From: Steroidobacteraceae bacterium
Lineage (GTDB): Bacteria; Pseudomonadota; Gammaproteobacteria; Steroidobacterales; Steroidobacteraceae
Length of the DNA: 64,000 nucleotides
NCBI GenBank assembly: GCA_025451845.1
Contig: JANWJS010000020.1
Location: 124,001 to 188,000 of the forward strand
Direction: 5' to 3'
Positions 33,835 through 45,100 of this stretch are shown here, in pieces. The position numbers and the translations under genes were made by a program. Position 1 is the stretch's first letter; each line of letters starts with the position of its first letter. Under the pieces are notes generated by a model. That model saw only the letters and a list, made by a program, of their open reading frames with translations. It searched no databases and was not told the DNA's origin.

Positions 33835-34485
33835 ATGAGCGAGCACCGGGCCCGAATGGCCTCGGCAGTGTTGCTGTGCCTCGCCGGTTGCGCGTCGAGC
33901 CCGCCCGGAGCGCGCGCGCCCGGTCACGGATACTGTGTTCCCGGTCATGGTTGTTACCGCGTGCTCGCTTCCGGAGCGGGTTACGAGGCGCGCGGCCTTG
34001 CGTCCTGGTATGGCCGGGCTGATACGGGCAAGCCGACCGCGAGCGGCGCGCCCTTCGATCCCGCGGCGATGCGGATCGCCCACAAGACGCTGCCGTTCGG
34101 CACCTGGGTGAGGATCCGCAATCTGCGCAACGGCCGCGAGGCGGTGGCCATGGTCAATGATCGCGGGCCTTTCTACGGCGGCCGGGTCATCGATGGCACG
34201 CCAGCTGTCGCAGAGCGTCTGGGCTTCTACGCCGAGGGTACTGCGCCCGTCCGCGTCACCGATGTGCCGGCCAGTGAGCTCAGCGCGGCACAGCGCGAAG
34301 CAGCACGTGCCGACGAACGAAGCGCTGTCAGCTACGCACGCCGACATCCACACACTATCCTTGGAGAGGCAGGGCACGTCGCGATACGCGGGGTAGTCGA
34401 CATCACGAGTACCGGAGCAAAGATTGTCGTGGGCCTCGTGCGCGGCGTGCTCGAGCTGGGATGGCACGCCTTGAGAGCCCTATGA
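33835..34485 (+). CDS. rlpA: RlpA-like septal lytic transglycosylase lipoprotein
   Basis: 216 residues from the ATG at 33835. A lipoprotein signal with lipobox LAGC places the lipidated Cys at residue 19. The double-psi beta-barrel domain has ASWYGRADTGKPTASGAPFD, the conserved HKTLPFGTWVRI and VNDRGPF. RlpA cleaves denuded glycan strands at the division septum or interacts with them. The usual C-terminal SPOR domain is missing; the tail instead is a short region with a hydrophobic stretch. Neighbouring NamZ also acts on peptidoglycan. Confidence 0.85.
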   Translation: MSEHRARMASAVLLCLAGCASSPPGARAPGHGYCVPGHGCYRVLASGAGYEARGLASWYGRADTGKPTASGAPFDPAAMRIAHKTLPFGTWVRIRNLRNGREAVAMVNDRGPFYGGRVIDGTPAVAERLGFYAEGTAPVRVTDVPASELSAAQREAARADERSAVSYARRHPHTILGEAGHVAIRGVVDITSTGAKIVVGLVRGVLELGWHALRAL

Positions 34486-34528
34486 GCTGTCTCCGTCACA
34501 GGTAGGCCGGCGCGCTTTAAAATGGGCC

Positions 34529-35134
34529 ATGGTCAAGAGCGACTCCCCTTTTGCTTCTTTGATCCCGCATCCGGACATTCCGAGCGGCGCGGCGCGGAGC
34601 GTCACCGCGTGTGCGGAGCCGGTAGGCCCTGATTCGCTGCGGTTCCGGTACGTACTCGAAGCCGATCTGCAGTTCATCCGCATTCCACCGCGGGCCGCGG
34701 ATGCGGGCAGGACGGACCCGCTTTGGGCCCACACCTGCTTCGAGGCGTTCGTCGCTCTTCCCGGCTCACCCCGGTACCTGGAGCTCAATTTCTCACCGTC
34801 GGGCCAATGGGCAGCGTACGGCTTCGATTCCTACCGGCAGGGCATGACGCCCGTGCTGGAGGAGGCCCCGCGGCTGGCGCTGCAGCGCAGCGCTGAACGG
34901 CTCGAGCTGCAGGCCGAGGTGCAGCTCGGCGGGAGCCTGTCGTCTCCGGAGCCTGTCCGGCGGGCATCCGGCGGCCGATCGCTGCGGATCGCCTTGAGCA
35001 CGGTAGTAGAGGACCGGGACGGCAGGCTGTCATACTGGGCGCTGCGCCACCCGCCCGGTCGGCCGGATTTTCACCACCCGGAAAGCTTTTCGCTCGCGCT
35101 CGAGCTTCCCAGCCATCCTCTCGATTCACCATGA
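34529..35134 (+). CDS. DOMON-like domain protein
   Basis: 201 residues. The segment LWAHTCFEAFVALPGSPRYL, then ELNFSPSGQWAAYGFDSYR, matches DOMON-like ligand-binding proteins related to carbohydrate-binding families. The C-terminal LSYWALRHPPGRPDFHHPES is also typical. No signal peptide is seen, which is unexpected for a DOMON fold. It overlaps namZ by 4 bp (ATGA), so the two are translationally coupled. Ligand unknown. Confidence 0.75.
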   Translation: MVKSDSPFASLIPHPDIPSGAARSVTACAEPVGPDSLRFRYVLEADLQFIRIPPRAADAGRTDPLWAHTCFEAFVALPGSPRYLELNFSPSGQWAAYGFDSYRQGMTPVLEEAPRLALQRSAERLELQAEVQLGGSLSSPEPVRRASGGRSLRIALSTVVEDRDGRLSYWALRHPPGRPDFHHPESFSLALELPSHPLDSP

Positions 35135-36336
35135 AGTTCGGCATCGATCGCCTGCTCGAGGAGCCGCAGCTCCGCAAACCGCTCACCGGTCGGCGCGTGG
35201 CATTGCTCGCCCATCCTGCCTCGGTCACCCGCAACCTGGTCCATTCCCTGGACGCCCTGGCGACGGTCGGCGATGTCCGGCTGACGGCTGCCTTCGGGCC
35301 GCAGCACGGGCTGCGGGGGGACAAGCAGGACAATATGGTGGAGTCCTCCGACTTCATCGATCCGGTGCACGGGATACCCGTCTTCAGCCTCTACGGGGAA
35401 GTGAGGCGGCCGACGGAGCGGATGATGGACAGCTTCGACGATCTGCTCGTCGACCTGCAGGACATCGGTTGCCGCGTCTACACCTTCGTGACGACGCTGC
35501 GTTACGTCCTGGAGGAAGCCGCGAAGCGGCACAAGACGGTATGGGTGCTCGACCGTCCGAATCCCATCGGGCGGCCGGTCGAGGGTCTCGCGCTGCTGCC
35601 GGGCAGCGAGAGCTTCGTCGGTCCGGGCCCCATGCCGATGCGGCATGGCTTGACGCTCGGTGAGCTGGCGCGCTGGTTCGTCTCGACGCTGAAGCTCGAT
35701 GTCGATTGTCAGGTCATTGCGCTCGATGGCTGGGAGCCGCAGGCGACGCCCGGGTACGGCTGGCCGCTCGGCCGGCGCACCTGGGTCAACCCGAGCCCGA
35801 ACGCCCCGACACTGTGGATGGCTCGTTGCTATCCGGGTACGGTGATGTTGGAAGGGACGACGCTTTCGGAAGGACGAGGAACCACGCGTCCGCTGGAGGT
35901 TCTCGGCGCGCCCAATCTCGACGTGCCCACCCTCCTGGCGACCATGCGAGAGCTCGCGCCAACCTGGATGCGTGGCTGTCGCGCCAGACCTTGTTGGTTC
36001 GAGCCCACCTTCCAGAAGCATGCCGGCAAGTTGTGCGCCGGAGTGCAGCTTCACGTCGAGGACGCGGTCTACTATGAGCACGAGGCGTTCCGTCCGTGGA
36101 GGATCATCGCGCTCGCCTTCAAGGCGCTGCGGCGTCTCGCGCCGGACTACCCGCTGTGGCGGGATTTTCCCTACGAGTACGAGCGCGACCGTCTCGCGAT
36201 CGACGTGATCAACGGCAGCGATCTCCTGCGGCGCTGGGTCGACGATCCGGCCGCCACACCCAGAGATCTCGAGGCGCTTGCGGCGAAGGACGAGGCCGCG
36301 TGGAGCGCCGAGCGGCAGGCGTACCTGTTGTACTAA
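35131..36336 (+). CDS. DUF1343 / NamZ-like exo-beta-N-acetylmuramidase
   Basis: 401 residues, full-length DUF1343. Motifs include GRRVALLAHPASVTRNL, FGPQHGLRGDKQDNM, DLLVDLQDIGCRVYTFVTTL, VWVLDRPNPIGRPVEGLAL and MLEGTTLSEGRGTTRPLEVL. Characterised members (NamZ) release N-acetylmuramic acid from non-reducing ends of peptidoglycan fragments. No signal peptide is visible here, so it may act on imported muropeptides. Coupled to the DOMON-like gene and followed 9 nt later by ygiQ. Confidence 0.82.
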   Translation: MKFGIDRLLEEPQLRKPLTGRRVALLAHPASVTRNLVHSLDALATVGDVRLTAAFGPQHGLRGDKQDNMVESSDFIDPVHGIPVFSLYGEVRRPTERMMDSFDDLLVDLQDIGCRVYTFVTTLRYVLEEAAKRHKTVWVLDRPNPIGRPVEGLALLPGSESFVGPGPMPMRHGLTLGELARWFVSTLKLDVDCQVIALDGWEPQATPGYGWPLGRRTWVNPSPNAPTLWMARCYPGTVMLEGTTLSEGRGTTRPLEVLGAPNLDVPTLLATMRELAPTWMRGCRARPCWFEPTFQKHAGKLCAGVQLHVEDAVYYEHEAFRPWRIIALAFKALRRLAPDYPLWRDFPYEYERDRLAIDVINGSDLLRRWVDDPAATPRDLEALAAKDEAAWSAERQAYLLY

Positions 36337-36345
36337 CCGCGAACC

Positions 36346-38553
<2,208 letters not shown>

Positions 38554-38565
38554 CCGGAGTTGCCC

Positions 38566-40053
38566 ATGAGGAGGACGACATCGATTCGTGCCCCGCTGAC
38601 AGGCGCCTGCGGCGTCCTGATGGCGCTCGTCGTCGCGACGTCGGCCGCAAGCGTCGGCACTACTCCTGCGCCAGCGCATGCGCCGGCGCAGGGTCCGGCG
38701 CTGGCGCTCGAGGTTCGGGGGGCGATCGGGCCCGCGACATCTGAATACATCGAGCATGGGCTCGAAGCCGCGCGCCAGCGCGGCAGTCCCTTCGTCATCC
38801 TCGAGATCGACACGCCGGGCGGGCTCCTGACCTCCATGCGCGAGATCATCAGCGCCATCCTGGCATCGCCCGTCCCAGTGGTGGCCTACGTTGCCCCGCC
38901 AGGCGCGCGGGCCGCGAGCGCGGGCACATACATCCTGTACGCCTGTCACTTCGCGGCGATGGCTCCGGCCACCAATCTCGGCGCCGCCACTCCGGTGTCG
39001 ATCGGCGGCTCCGAGCCGGCGCCGCCTGCAGAAAATCCCAGGGAAAGTCCGGGCGAAAATTCTGCGGGAAATTCTGCGGCAAGTTCCGCGGGAAATCCCT
39101 CGGGCCACCCGGTCAAGTCTGGCAAGAAATCGGCCCCGGCCGCGGCCCCCGCTCCGGCGCCGGGTCCGCCGATGAGCGCGGAGCAGCGCAAGATCCTCAA
39201 TGACTCCATCGCCTACATCCGCGGCCTGGCCGAGCTTCGCGGACGCAACGCCGCCTGGGCGGAACAGGCGGTGCGGGGAGCGGCGAGCCTGACCGCGACC
39301 CAGGCGCTGCAGCAGCACGTCATAGATTTCATAGCGCCTGATCTGCCGAGCCTGCTCACACAGTTGAATGGCCGCGAGACGCGCATCGGCAACCGCACGG
39401 TGCGGCTCGATACCCGCGGTGTGCAGGTCGCCTGGATGAAGCCCGACTGGCGCACGCGGCTGCTCGCCGTCATCACCAATCCGGAGATCGCCTACGGGTT
39501 GCTGCTGATCGGCATCTGGGGCCTGATCTTCGAGGGTTATCACCCGGGAGGGGTGCTGCCCGGCGTGGTCGGCGTCATCTCGCTGCTCATCGCGCTCTTC
39601 GCCTTTCAGCTCCTGCCGACCAATTTCGCGGGGCTCGCGCTGCTCATCATCGGCGCCGGCATGATGGCGGCGGAGTTCTTCTTCCCGACCTACGGCTCGC
39701 TCGGCGTCGGCGGGCTCATCGCCTTCATCGTCGGCTCGCTCATTCTCTTTTCGGGGGCGTCGGGCATTCATGTGGCGCTGCCACTCATTGGGGGGCTCGC
39801 GACAGTGGGTGGGCTCGTCATTCTCGGGATCGTGTATCTTGCCTCCCGCGCGCATCGCAGCCCGGTCGTCACCGGCACGCAGGCGATGCTCGGGGCCGTG
39901 GTGGAAGCGGCGGAGGATTTCGAGGTGCGCGGGCGTGTCCGCTATGGGGGCGAGCTGTGGAACGCCTCCAGTGCGGCGCCCCTGAAGGCAGGACAGGCGG
40001 CGCACGTGATGAAGGTGGAAGGTCTAACATTGTGGGTTGAGCCGTTGCGATAA
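38566..40053 (+). CDS. NfeD-type membrane-bound serine protease
   Basis: 495 residues from the ATG at 38566 with GGAG upstream. A signal/anchor segment is followed by a ClpP-class protease domain: [20 protein letters not shown], then [20 protein letters not shown] containing the catalytic Ser. A low-complexity Pro/Ala/Ser linker (about residues 150-205) splits the domain before [20 protein letters not shown]. Four hydrophobic helices and a C-terminal NfeD OB fold ([20 protein letters not shown]) follow. Family members cleave stomatin-like partners, and a slipin gene begins 27 nt downstream. Confidence 0.88.
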   Translation: MRRTTSIRAPLTGACGVLMALVVATSAASVGTTPAPAHAPAQGPALALEVRGAIGPATSEYIEHGLEAARQRGSPFVILEIDTPGGLLTSMREIISAILASPVPVVAYVAPPGARAASAGTYILYACHFAAMAPATNLGAATPVSIGGSEPAPPAENPRESPGENSAGNSAASSAGNPSGHPVKSGKKSAPAAAPAPAPGPPMSAEQRKILNDSIAYIRGLAELRGRNAAWAEQAVRGAASLTATQALQQHVIDFIAPDLPSLLTQLNGRETRIGNRTVRLDTRGVQVAWMKPDWRTRLLAVITNPEIAYGLLLIGIWGLIFEGYHPGGVLPGVVGVISLLIALFAFQLLPTNFAGLALLIIGAGMMAAEFFFPTYGSLGVGGLIAFIVGSLILFSGASGIHVALPLIGGLATVGGLVILGIVYLASRAHRSPVVTGTQAMLGAVVEAAEDFEVRGRVRYGGELWNASSAAPLKAGQAAHVMKVEGLTLWVEPLR

Positions 40054-40080
40054 GCGGCCATCCTCGCCCGGAGATTGCTC

Positions 40081-40848
40081 ATGCCCTACGCTGTCGTCGT
40101 CATCCTCGTCATCATCGCGCTGCTGGTATTCAGCGCCATCAAGGTACTGAACGAGTACGAGCGGGCCGTGATGTTCACTCTCGGGCGCTTCACGGGCATC
40201 CGCGGGCCCGGCGTCATCCTGCTCTGGCCCATCATCCAGAGGATGAACAAGGTGGACCTGCGGGTCATCGTGCTCAACGTGCCGAAGCAGGATGTGATCA
40301 CCCGCGACAACGTGTCGGTCAAGGTGAATGCGGTGGTCTACTTCCGCGTCGTCGATCCCGGCCGCGCGATCATCCAGGTGGCCAACGTCTGGGAAGCGAC
40401 CAGTCAGGTGGCGCAGACCACGCTGCGTTCGGTTCTCGGCCAGCATGAGATGGATGACCTGCTCTCCCAGCGCGACAAGCTGAACGGCGACATCCAGCGC
40501 ATTCTCGATCAGAGCACCGAGGCCTGGGGTATCAAGGTCGCGAACGTGGAGATCAAGGACGTGGACTTGGACGAAAGCATGATCCGTGCAATGGCCCGAC
40601 AGGCGGAGGCCGAGCGCAATCGGCGCGCCAAGGTGATCAACGCCGACGGCGAAAAGCAGGCCGCTCAGACCCTGACCGAGGCGGCGCAGATTCTGGGGCA
40701 GCACGCGAGCGCGCTGCAGCTGCGGTATCTCCAGACCCTGGCCGACATCTCACATGACAAGTCCTCGCTGATCGTCTTCCCCTTGCCGCTCGATCTGATC
40801 CGGCCGCTGATGGGGGCGCTCGAGCGCAGCGGTCAGTCGAGCTCATAG
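40081..40848 (+). CDS. Slipin / stomatin-like protein
   Basis: 255 residues from the ATG at 40081. One N-terminal membrane helix ([19 protein letters not shown]) is followed by a band-7/SPFH domain: [40 protein letters not shown]. The C-terminal coiled coil contains [20 protein letters not shown], typical of slipins. It scaffolds membrane microdomains and is the usual partner of the NfeD protease encoded just upstream. Confidence 0.9.
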   Translation: MPYAVVVILVIIALLVFSAIKVLNEYERAVMFTLGRFTGIRGPGVILLWPIIQRMNKVDLRVIVLNVPKQDVITRDNVSVKVNAVVYFRVVDPGRAIIQVANVWEATSQVAQTTLRSVLGQHEMDDLLSQRDKLNGDIQRILDQSTEAWGIKVANVEIKDVDLDESMIRAMARQAEAERNRRAKVINADGEKQAAQTLTEAAQILGQHASALQLRYLQTLADISHDKSSLIVFPLPLDLIRPLMGALERSGQSSS

Positions 40849-40861
40849 CTCAGCGGCTCCG

Positions 40862-41098
40862 ATGCGAGCCCTCTACAGCTTCGTCATCGACGACAATCCT
40901 CGTTTTATTGCGGAAGCCGGACATTTCCGGGAACTGCCGGTGGAGTACAACTTTCCCACCCACATCGCCAAAAAGGTTCCGCGGGGAACGTACGCGCGGC
41001 CCGTGATGTTGCATTACCACCGCGCGCTCGATCGCAGGGGCCGGCTGCGCCGGAGTGGCATTCGATGGGTGGATGAATCGGTACGGGAGGCTAACTGC
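40862..41098 (+). pseudogene. 79-residue fragment fused in frame ahead of DUF423 gene
   Basis: This frame begins MRALYSFVIDDNPRFIAEAG and runs without a stop straight into the DUF423 start at 41099. The composition (PVEYNFPTHIAKK, RPVMLHYHRALDRRG, WVDESVREAN) looks like the C-terminal part of a soluble, possibly glycosyltransferase-like protein. No ribosome-binding site precedes the ATG. A truncated gene remnant is the likeliest reading; a translated leader extension of DUF423 is the alternative. Confidence 0.4.
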
Positions 41099-41530
41099 AT
41101 GATTACAGGCTTCTATGGCCGATGGGTCCTCCCGGCCGCCGGCGTGTTGCTGGCGTTGGCAACCGTTGCGGGGGCACTGGGCGCCCACCTGTTGGTCGCT
41201 CGTTGGAGCGCAAGCAGGCTCGGTATCTACGACATCGCGGTGCGGTATCAGTTCTACCAGTCCTTGGGTTTGCTGGCCATGGGCGTGCTGCTCAGAGGGA
41301 TCCATCCGGACAATCTGACGTCGGCCAGGCGGCTGGCGGTGCAGAGCTTCCTGAGCGCGCCTCGGCTCCTCTTCGTCGGCATCGTGCTGTTCTGCGGCAG
41401 CCTTTACGCGCTCAGCTTGGGAGCGACGTCGCGCTGGATCGAGCTGGCGACCCCTTGTGGCGGGGCGATGCTGATCGGTGGCTGGTTGCTCTTCGCTCTT
41501 TACGTCTGGCGCTTGAGAGCTCATGAATAA
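41099..41530 (+). CDS. DUF423 family small membrane protein
   Basis: 143 residues from the ATG at 41099, chosen for its GGGAGG ribosome-binding site and the family-typical N-terminus. Four hydrophobic helices are visible. The family pattern VAGALGAHLL near the start and SLYALSLGATSRW near the end are present. Function is unknown (E. coli YgdD family). Its stop overlaps the hrpB start by 8 bp, implying coupling. Confidence 0.82.
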   Translation: MITGFYGRWVLPAAGVLLALATVAGALGAHLLVARWSASRLGIYDIAVRYQFYQSLGLLAMGVLLRGIHPDNLTSARRLAVQSFLSAPRLLFVGIVLFCGSLYALSLGATSRWIELATPCGGAMLIGGWLLFALYVWRLRAHE

Positions 41531-44111
41531 TGGACGCTCCGAGCGCCTCGCAAATTCCGGACTACCGATAGACGAGGCGCTACCGCAGCTGCGGCGGGCG
41601 CTCGCCGAGCATTCCTCTGCCGTATTGACGGCGCCGCCCGGCGCGGGCAAGAGCACCGTCGTACCGCTCGTGTTGCTCGATGAGGATTGGGCCGCGGGTA
41701 AGCGCATCTTGATGCTGGAGCCACGGCGACTGGCGGCGCGCGCGGTGGCGTTACGGATGGCGCAGACCCTTGGGGAGACGGTTGGGCGGACCGTTGGGTA
41801 TCGAATGCGCCTGGACACGCGCGTATCGAGCGACACCCGTGTCGAAGTCGTGACGGAGGGCGTGCTGACGCGGATGCTGCAGACCGACCCGGCACTGGAA
41901 GGGGTCGCGGCGGTTCTGTTCGATGAGTACCACGAGAGGACCCTGCAGGCCGATCTCGGGCTGGCGCTGGCGCTGGACGCGCGCGAGAGCGTGGCGCCCG
42001 AGCTCAGGATCGTGGCCATGTCGGCGACGCTGGAAGGCGCGGCCGTTGCGCGGCTGCTGGGTGATGCGCCCGTCGTCAGGGCTCACGGCAGGTCCTTCCC
42101 GGTAGAGACGCGATACGCCGGCAAGGGATCGCCGCTGCTGCCTGAAATGGGAGCGGCTCGCGGGATGCAGGATTCTCCCGAAGCGCTCACGGCGAGAATC
42201 GTCCGGCGCGCGTTGGAAGAGGAAGCCGGGGATGTTCTCGTGTTCCTCCCCGGAGCGCGCGAAATTCATCGTGTGCGCGCACTGCTCGAGGCAGCGGCAG
42301 CGGCGCCGGCGGCCGGCAGCCGGCTGCAGATCCTGCCGCTCTACGGTGAGCTCGCGAGCGAGGAGCAGGAAGCGGCGCTCCTGCCGGCCGCCGCCGGATC
42401 CCGCCGGGTCGTGCTCGCCACCAACATCGCCGAGACCAGTCTGACCATTCCGGGAGTGCGGGTGGTGGTGGACTGCGGGCTCGTGCGCCGTGCGCGCTTC
42501 GATCCGGCAACGGGCATGAGCCGCCTCGCGACGGAGCGCATCTCCCGCGCTTCGGCGGAGCAGCGGCAAGGGCGGGCGGGACGGGTGGCGCCGGGCGTGT
42601 GCTATCGCGCCTGGAGCGAGAGCGCGCAGCGCAGTCTCGCCCCTTTCAGCCCCGCGGAGATCGTCGAGGCGGATCTGACGCCGCTCGCGCTGGAGCTCGT
42701 GAGCTGGGGAGTGCGCGATGCGGCCGCGCTCAGATGGCTCGATCCGCCGCCGGCCGCGATGCTGGCGAGCGCGCGCGACCTGCTCGGGCGTCTCGACGCT
42801 CTGGATGGCAACGGGCGAATTACGCCGCACGGCCGCGAGATGGCGCGTCTCGGCGTCCATCCGCGGCTGGCGCACATGCTGCTGCGGGCGCGGGAGACAG
42901 ACTCGCTGTCCCTCGCCGCGGATCTCGCGGCGCTGCTGTCGGAGCGGGATCTGCTGCGCGGGACCGCAGCAGCCCGGGATGCCGACATCCGCGGCCGCAT
43001 CGAGGCGGTGCGCGGGGAGGGCGAGTCCGGCGGCGTCGATCACGCCGCGTTGCAAAGAGCCCGGCGCGGCGCACGCGAGCTTCGCCGCCAGCTCGGGGCG
43101 GCTGCAGAACCCGCTTCACGCGCCAAGGCCCCGGCCGGCTCGGTCGGCGGCCTGCTCGCGCTGGCTTTTCCGGATCGCATCGGGCGCCGGCGAGCCGGCG
43201 GCGAAGGGCGCTACACGCTGAGCAACGGGCGGGGTGCACATTTCCCCGAGCCGCAGAGCCTCGCGCGCCAGGAGCTGATCGTCGCCGTCGACCTCGACGA
43301 CCGCGAGAGGGACGCACGCATCCGGCTCGCCGCACCGCTGAGCCGTGCGGACATCGACGAGCACATGGCCTCGCGCCTGGAGCGCAGCGACGTCGTCGAG
43401 TGGAACACACGCGAGCAGGCGGTCCTCGCCCGGCGGGTGCTGCGGCTCGATGATCTCGTGCTGGAGGAGAGCGCGCTGCCCCAGGTGCCGCACGAGGAAG
43501 CTCGCGCCGCCATGCTGGAGGGCATTCGCCAGCTCGGCATCGCGTCGCTTCCCTGGAGCCGCGAAGCACGCGATCTGCAGGCGCGCGCCGCCTTCGTGCG
43601 GCGGCTGGGCGGTGACTTCGAGCGCTGGCCGGACCTCGCCGACGCGGCGCTCGCCGCGGCGGCCGGTGATTGGCTCGCGCCCTGGCTCGACGGAATCACG
43701 CGCCGCGAGCACCTCGCCCGCATCCCGTTGCTCGATGCGCTGACGGCGCGGCTGAGTTGGGATCAGCGGCGCGAGCTCGACGTGCTGGCCCCCACCCACC
43801 TCGCCGTGCCGAGCGGCTCGCGTATACACATCGATTACACGGACGAAAGCGCACCCGCCGTGTCCGTTCGTCTGCAGGAGGTCTTCGGTCTCGAGGCGAC
43901 GCCGCGGATCGGCGCCGGACGGGTGCCTCTCACCTTCAAGCTGCTCTCGCCGGCGCAACGGCCGGTGCAGGTGACACGCGATCTGGCAAGCTTCTGGCGC
44001 GCAGCCTACGCCGAGGTGCGCAAGGACCTGCGCGGCCGCTATCCGAAGCATGACTGGCCGGAGAATCCTCTGGAGGCGCATGCTGTCAGAGGCGTGCGGC
44101 GGCGAAATTAA
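41523..44111 (+). CDS. hrpB: ATP-dependent RNA helicase HrpB
   Basis: 862-residue DEAH-type helicase. Walker A APPGAGKST is at 37-45, motif II is DEYH (134-137), motif III AMSATLEG. Motif VI is in ERISRASAEQRQGRAGRVAP. The C-terminal HrpB domain includes LAFPDRIGRRR and a final LRGRYPKHDWPENPLEAHAV, the family-specific ending. DEYH in place of DEAH is usual for HrpB. Role in RNA metabolism is poorly defined. It overlaps DUF423 by 8 bp. Confidence 0.92.
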   Translation: MNNGRSERLANSGLPIDEALPQLRRALAEHSSAVLTAPPGAGKSTVVPLVLLDEDWAAGKRILMLEPRRLAARAVALRMAQTLGETVGRTVGYRMRLDTRVSSDTRVEVVTEGVLTRMLQTDPALEGVAAVLFDEYHERTLQADLGLALALDARESVAPELRIVAMSATLEGAAVARLLGDAPVVRAHGRSFPVETRYAGKGSPLLPEMGAARGMQDSPEALTARIVRRALEEEAGDVLVFLPGAREIHRVRALLEAAAAAPAAGSRLQILPLYGELASEEQEAALLPAAAGSRRVVLATNIAETSLTIPGVRVVVDCGLVRRARFDPATGMSRLATERISRASAEQRQGRAGRVAPGVCYRAWSESAQRSLAPFSPAEIVEADLTPLALELVSWGVRDAAALRWLDPPPAAMLASARDLLGRLDALDGNGRITPHGREMARLGVHPRLAHMLLRARETDSLSLAADLAALLSERDLLRGTAAARDADIRGRIEAVRGEGESGGVDHAALQRARRGARELRRQLGAAAEPASRAKAPAGSVGGLLALAFPDRIGRRRAGGEGRYTLSNGRGAHFPEPQSLARQELIVAVDLDDRERDARIRLAAPLSRADIDEHMASRLERSDVVEWNTREQAVLARRVLRLDDLVLEESALPQVPHEEARAAMLEGIRQLGIASLPWSREARDLQARAAFVRRLGGDFERWPDLADAALAAAAGDWLAPWLDGITRREHLARIPLLDALTARLSWDQRRELDVLAPTHLAVPSGSRIHIDYTDESAPAVSVRLQEVFGLEATPRIGAGRVPLTFKLLSPAQRPVQVTRDLASFWRAAYAEVRKDLRGRYPKHDWPENPLEAHAVRGVRRRN

Positions 44112-44147
44112 GCCGGTACACTGCGCACCCATCCCGCACTGCACTCG

Positions 44148-44167
44148 GGCGCGCTGCACGCGCCTTT
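44148..44167 (+). terminator. Weak terminator-like hairpin after hrpB
   Basis: GGCGCG-CTGCA-CGCGCC (44148-44164) is followed by TTT and then GCC. The stem is strong but the U-tract is very short, so termination is uncertain. It lies 36 bp after the hrpB stop and 61 bp before minC. Confidence 0.35.
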
Positions 44168-44225
44168 GCCGGATTGCGGGCGCAGTACACATCAAGGCAA
44201 GCGTTCTGACGGATCGTCAATAACG

Positions 44226-44948
44226 ATGATGACGAAGCCAGCGGATGCCGCCGCACCAGCGGCCATCGACTTACGTTTCGGGCAGGTGGGCCTCATGCAG
44301 GTACGCATCCGCTCGACCGATCCGGGCGCGATTCTCGATGAGCTGACCGGCCGCGTAGCGAGCGCGCCGCTTTTCTTCCAGCGCACCGGAGTGTGCCTGG
44401 ACCTCACCGCGCTCGGCAGAGAGCCGCAGCTCGAGGAGATGCGCGCAGTGATGGATGCGGTGCGCCGCGCAGGCATGCTCCCGGTCGGACTCGTCGGTGG
44501 GTCCGCTGCGGTGGAGTCGTTGGCGGCGACGCTGGAGCTGCCCGTGCTCGCGCCTTCTCGGCCGCAGACGCAGGCCGTACCCGTCATCCAGGCGGCAGAG
44601 CGCGTGGAGCCCGGCATTCCGGCGCTGATTCAACACGCGCCGGTGCGCTCGGGGCAGCGCGTGTACGCGCGCAGCCGCGATCTCGTGATCACGTCCACCG
44701 TCGGTGCCGGCGCGGAAGCGATCTCGGACGGGTGTGTGCATGTCTACGGCCCGTTGCGCGGGCGCGCAGTGGCCGGGGCGCGGGGCGAGACCAGCGCGCG
44801 GGTGTTCTGTCAGGAATTCCGCGCGGAGCTGGTGTCGATCGCGGGTGTATTTCGGGTATTCGAGACCTTGCCGCCGGAGCTGGCCGGCAAACCGGTGCAG
44901 GCGTGGCTGGATGGCGACGATTTGCGTTTCGCACCCATTGGTGCCTGA
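44226..44948 (+). CDS. minC: Septum site-determining protein MinC
   Basis: 240 residues from the ATG at 44226 (a second ATG follows at once). Inhibits FtsZ ring assembly away from midcell. The N-terminal domain (about 14-105) is the FtsZ inhibitor. The C-terminal beta-helix has DGCVHVYGPLRGRAVAGARG and ELVSIAGVFRVFETLP, the conserved MinD-binding and dimer region. The ribosome-binding site is poor. A 152-bp gap to minD contains a two-hairpin element, so minD may be separately tuned. Confidence 0.9.
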   Translation: MMTKPADAAAPAAIDLRFGQVGLMQVRIRSTDPGAILDELTGRVASAPLFFQRTGVCLDLTALGREPQLEEMRAVMDAVRRAGMLPVGLVGGSAAVESLAATLELPVLAPSRPQTQAVPVIQAAERVEPGIPALIQHAPVRSGQRVYARSRDLVITSTVGAGAEAISDGCVHVYGPLRGRAVAGARGETSARVFCQEFRAELVSIAGVFRVFETLPPELAGKPVQAWLDGDDLRFAPIGA

Positions 44949-44993
44949 AATGCAGGCGTCTCTACTGGCGCCTGCCAACAGCCAGTCAGTGAC

Positions 44994-45074
44994 CCGGCCA
45001 AGGCCGACCTTGGCCGGCGGGGTCGCACGCAGTCAAAGGGCGGGCCGCGCAAAGCGCCGCAGGCGACTTTGCGC
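44994..45074 (+). repeat. Two-hairpin leader element, copy E (upstream of minD)
   Basis: Hairpin 1 is CCGGCCAAGG-CCGA-CCTTGGCCGG (10 bp, 44994-45017). After a spacer containing ACGCAGT, hairpin 2 (45047-45074) pairs GCGCAAAG with CTTTGCGC. Its inner stem is CGCC-GCA-GGCG with one bulged A. CCAAT follows, and the minD start codon lies 26 nt downstream. Layout and sequence match copy D at 11531-11610, upstream of cystathionine beta-synthase. Confidence 0.6.
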
Positions 45075-45100
45075 CAATAGATAAAGCATCGGAGACGATT

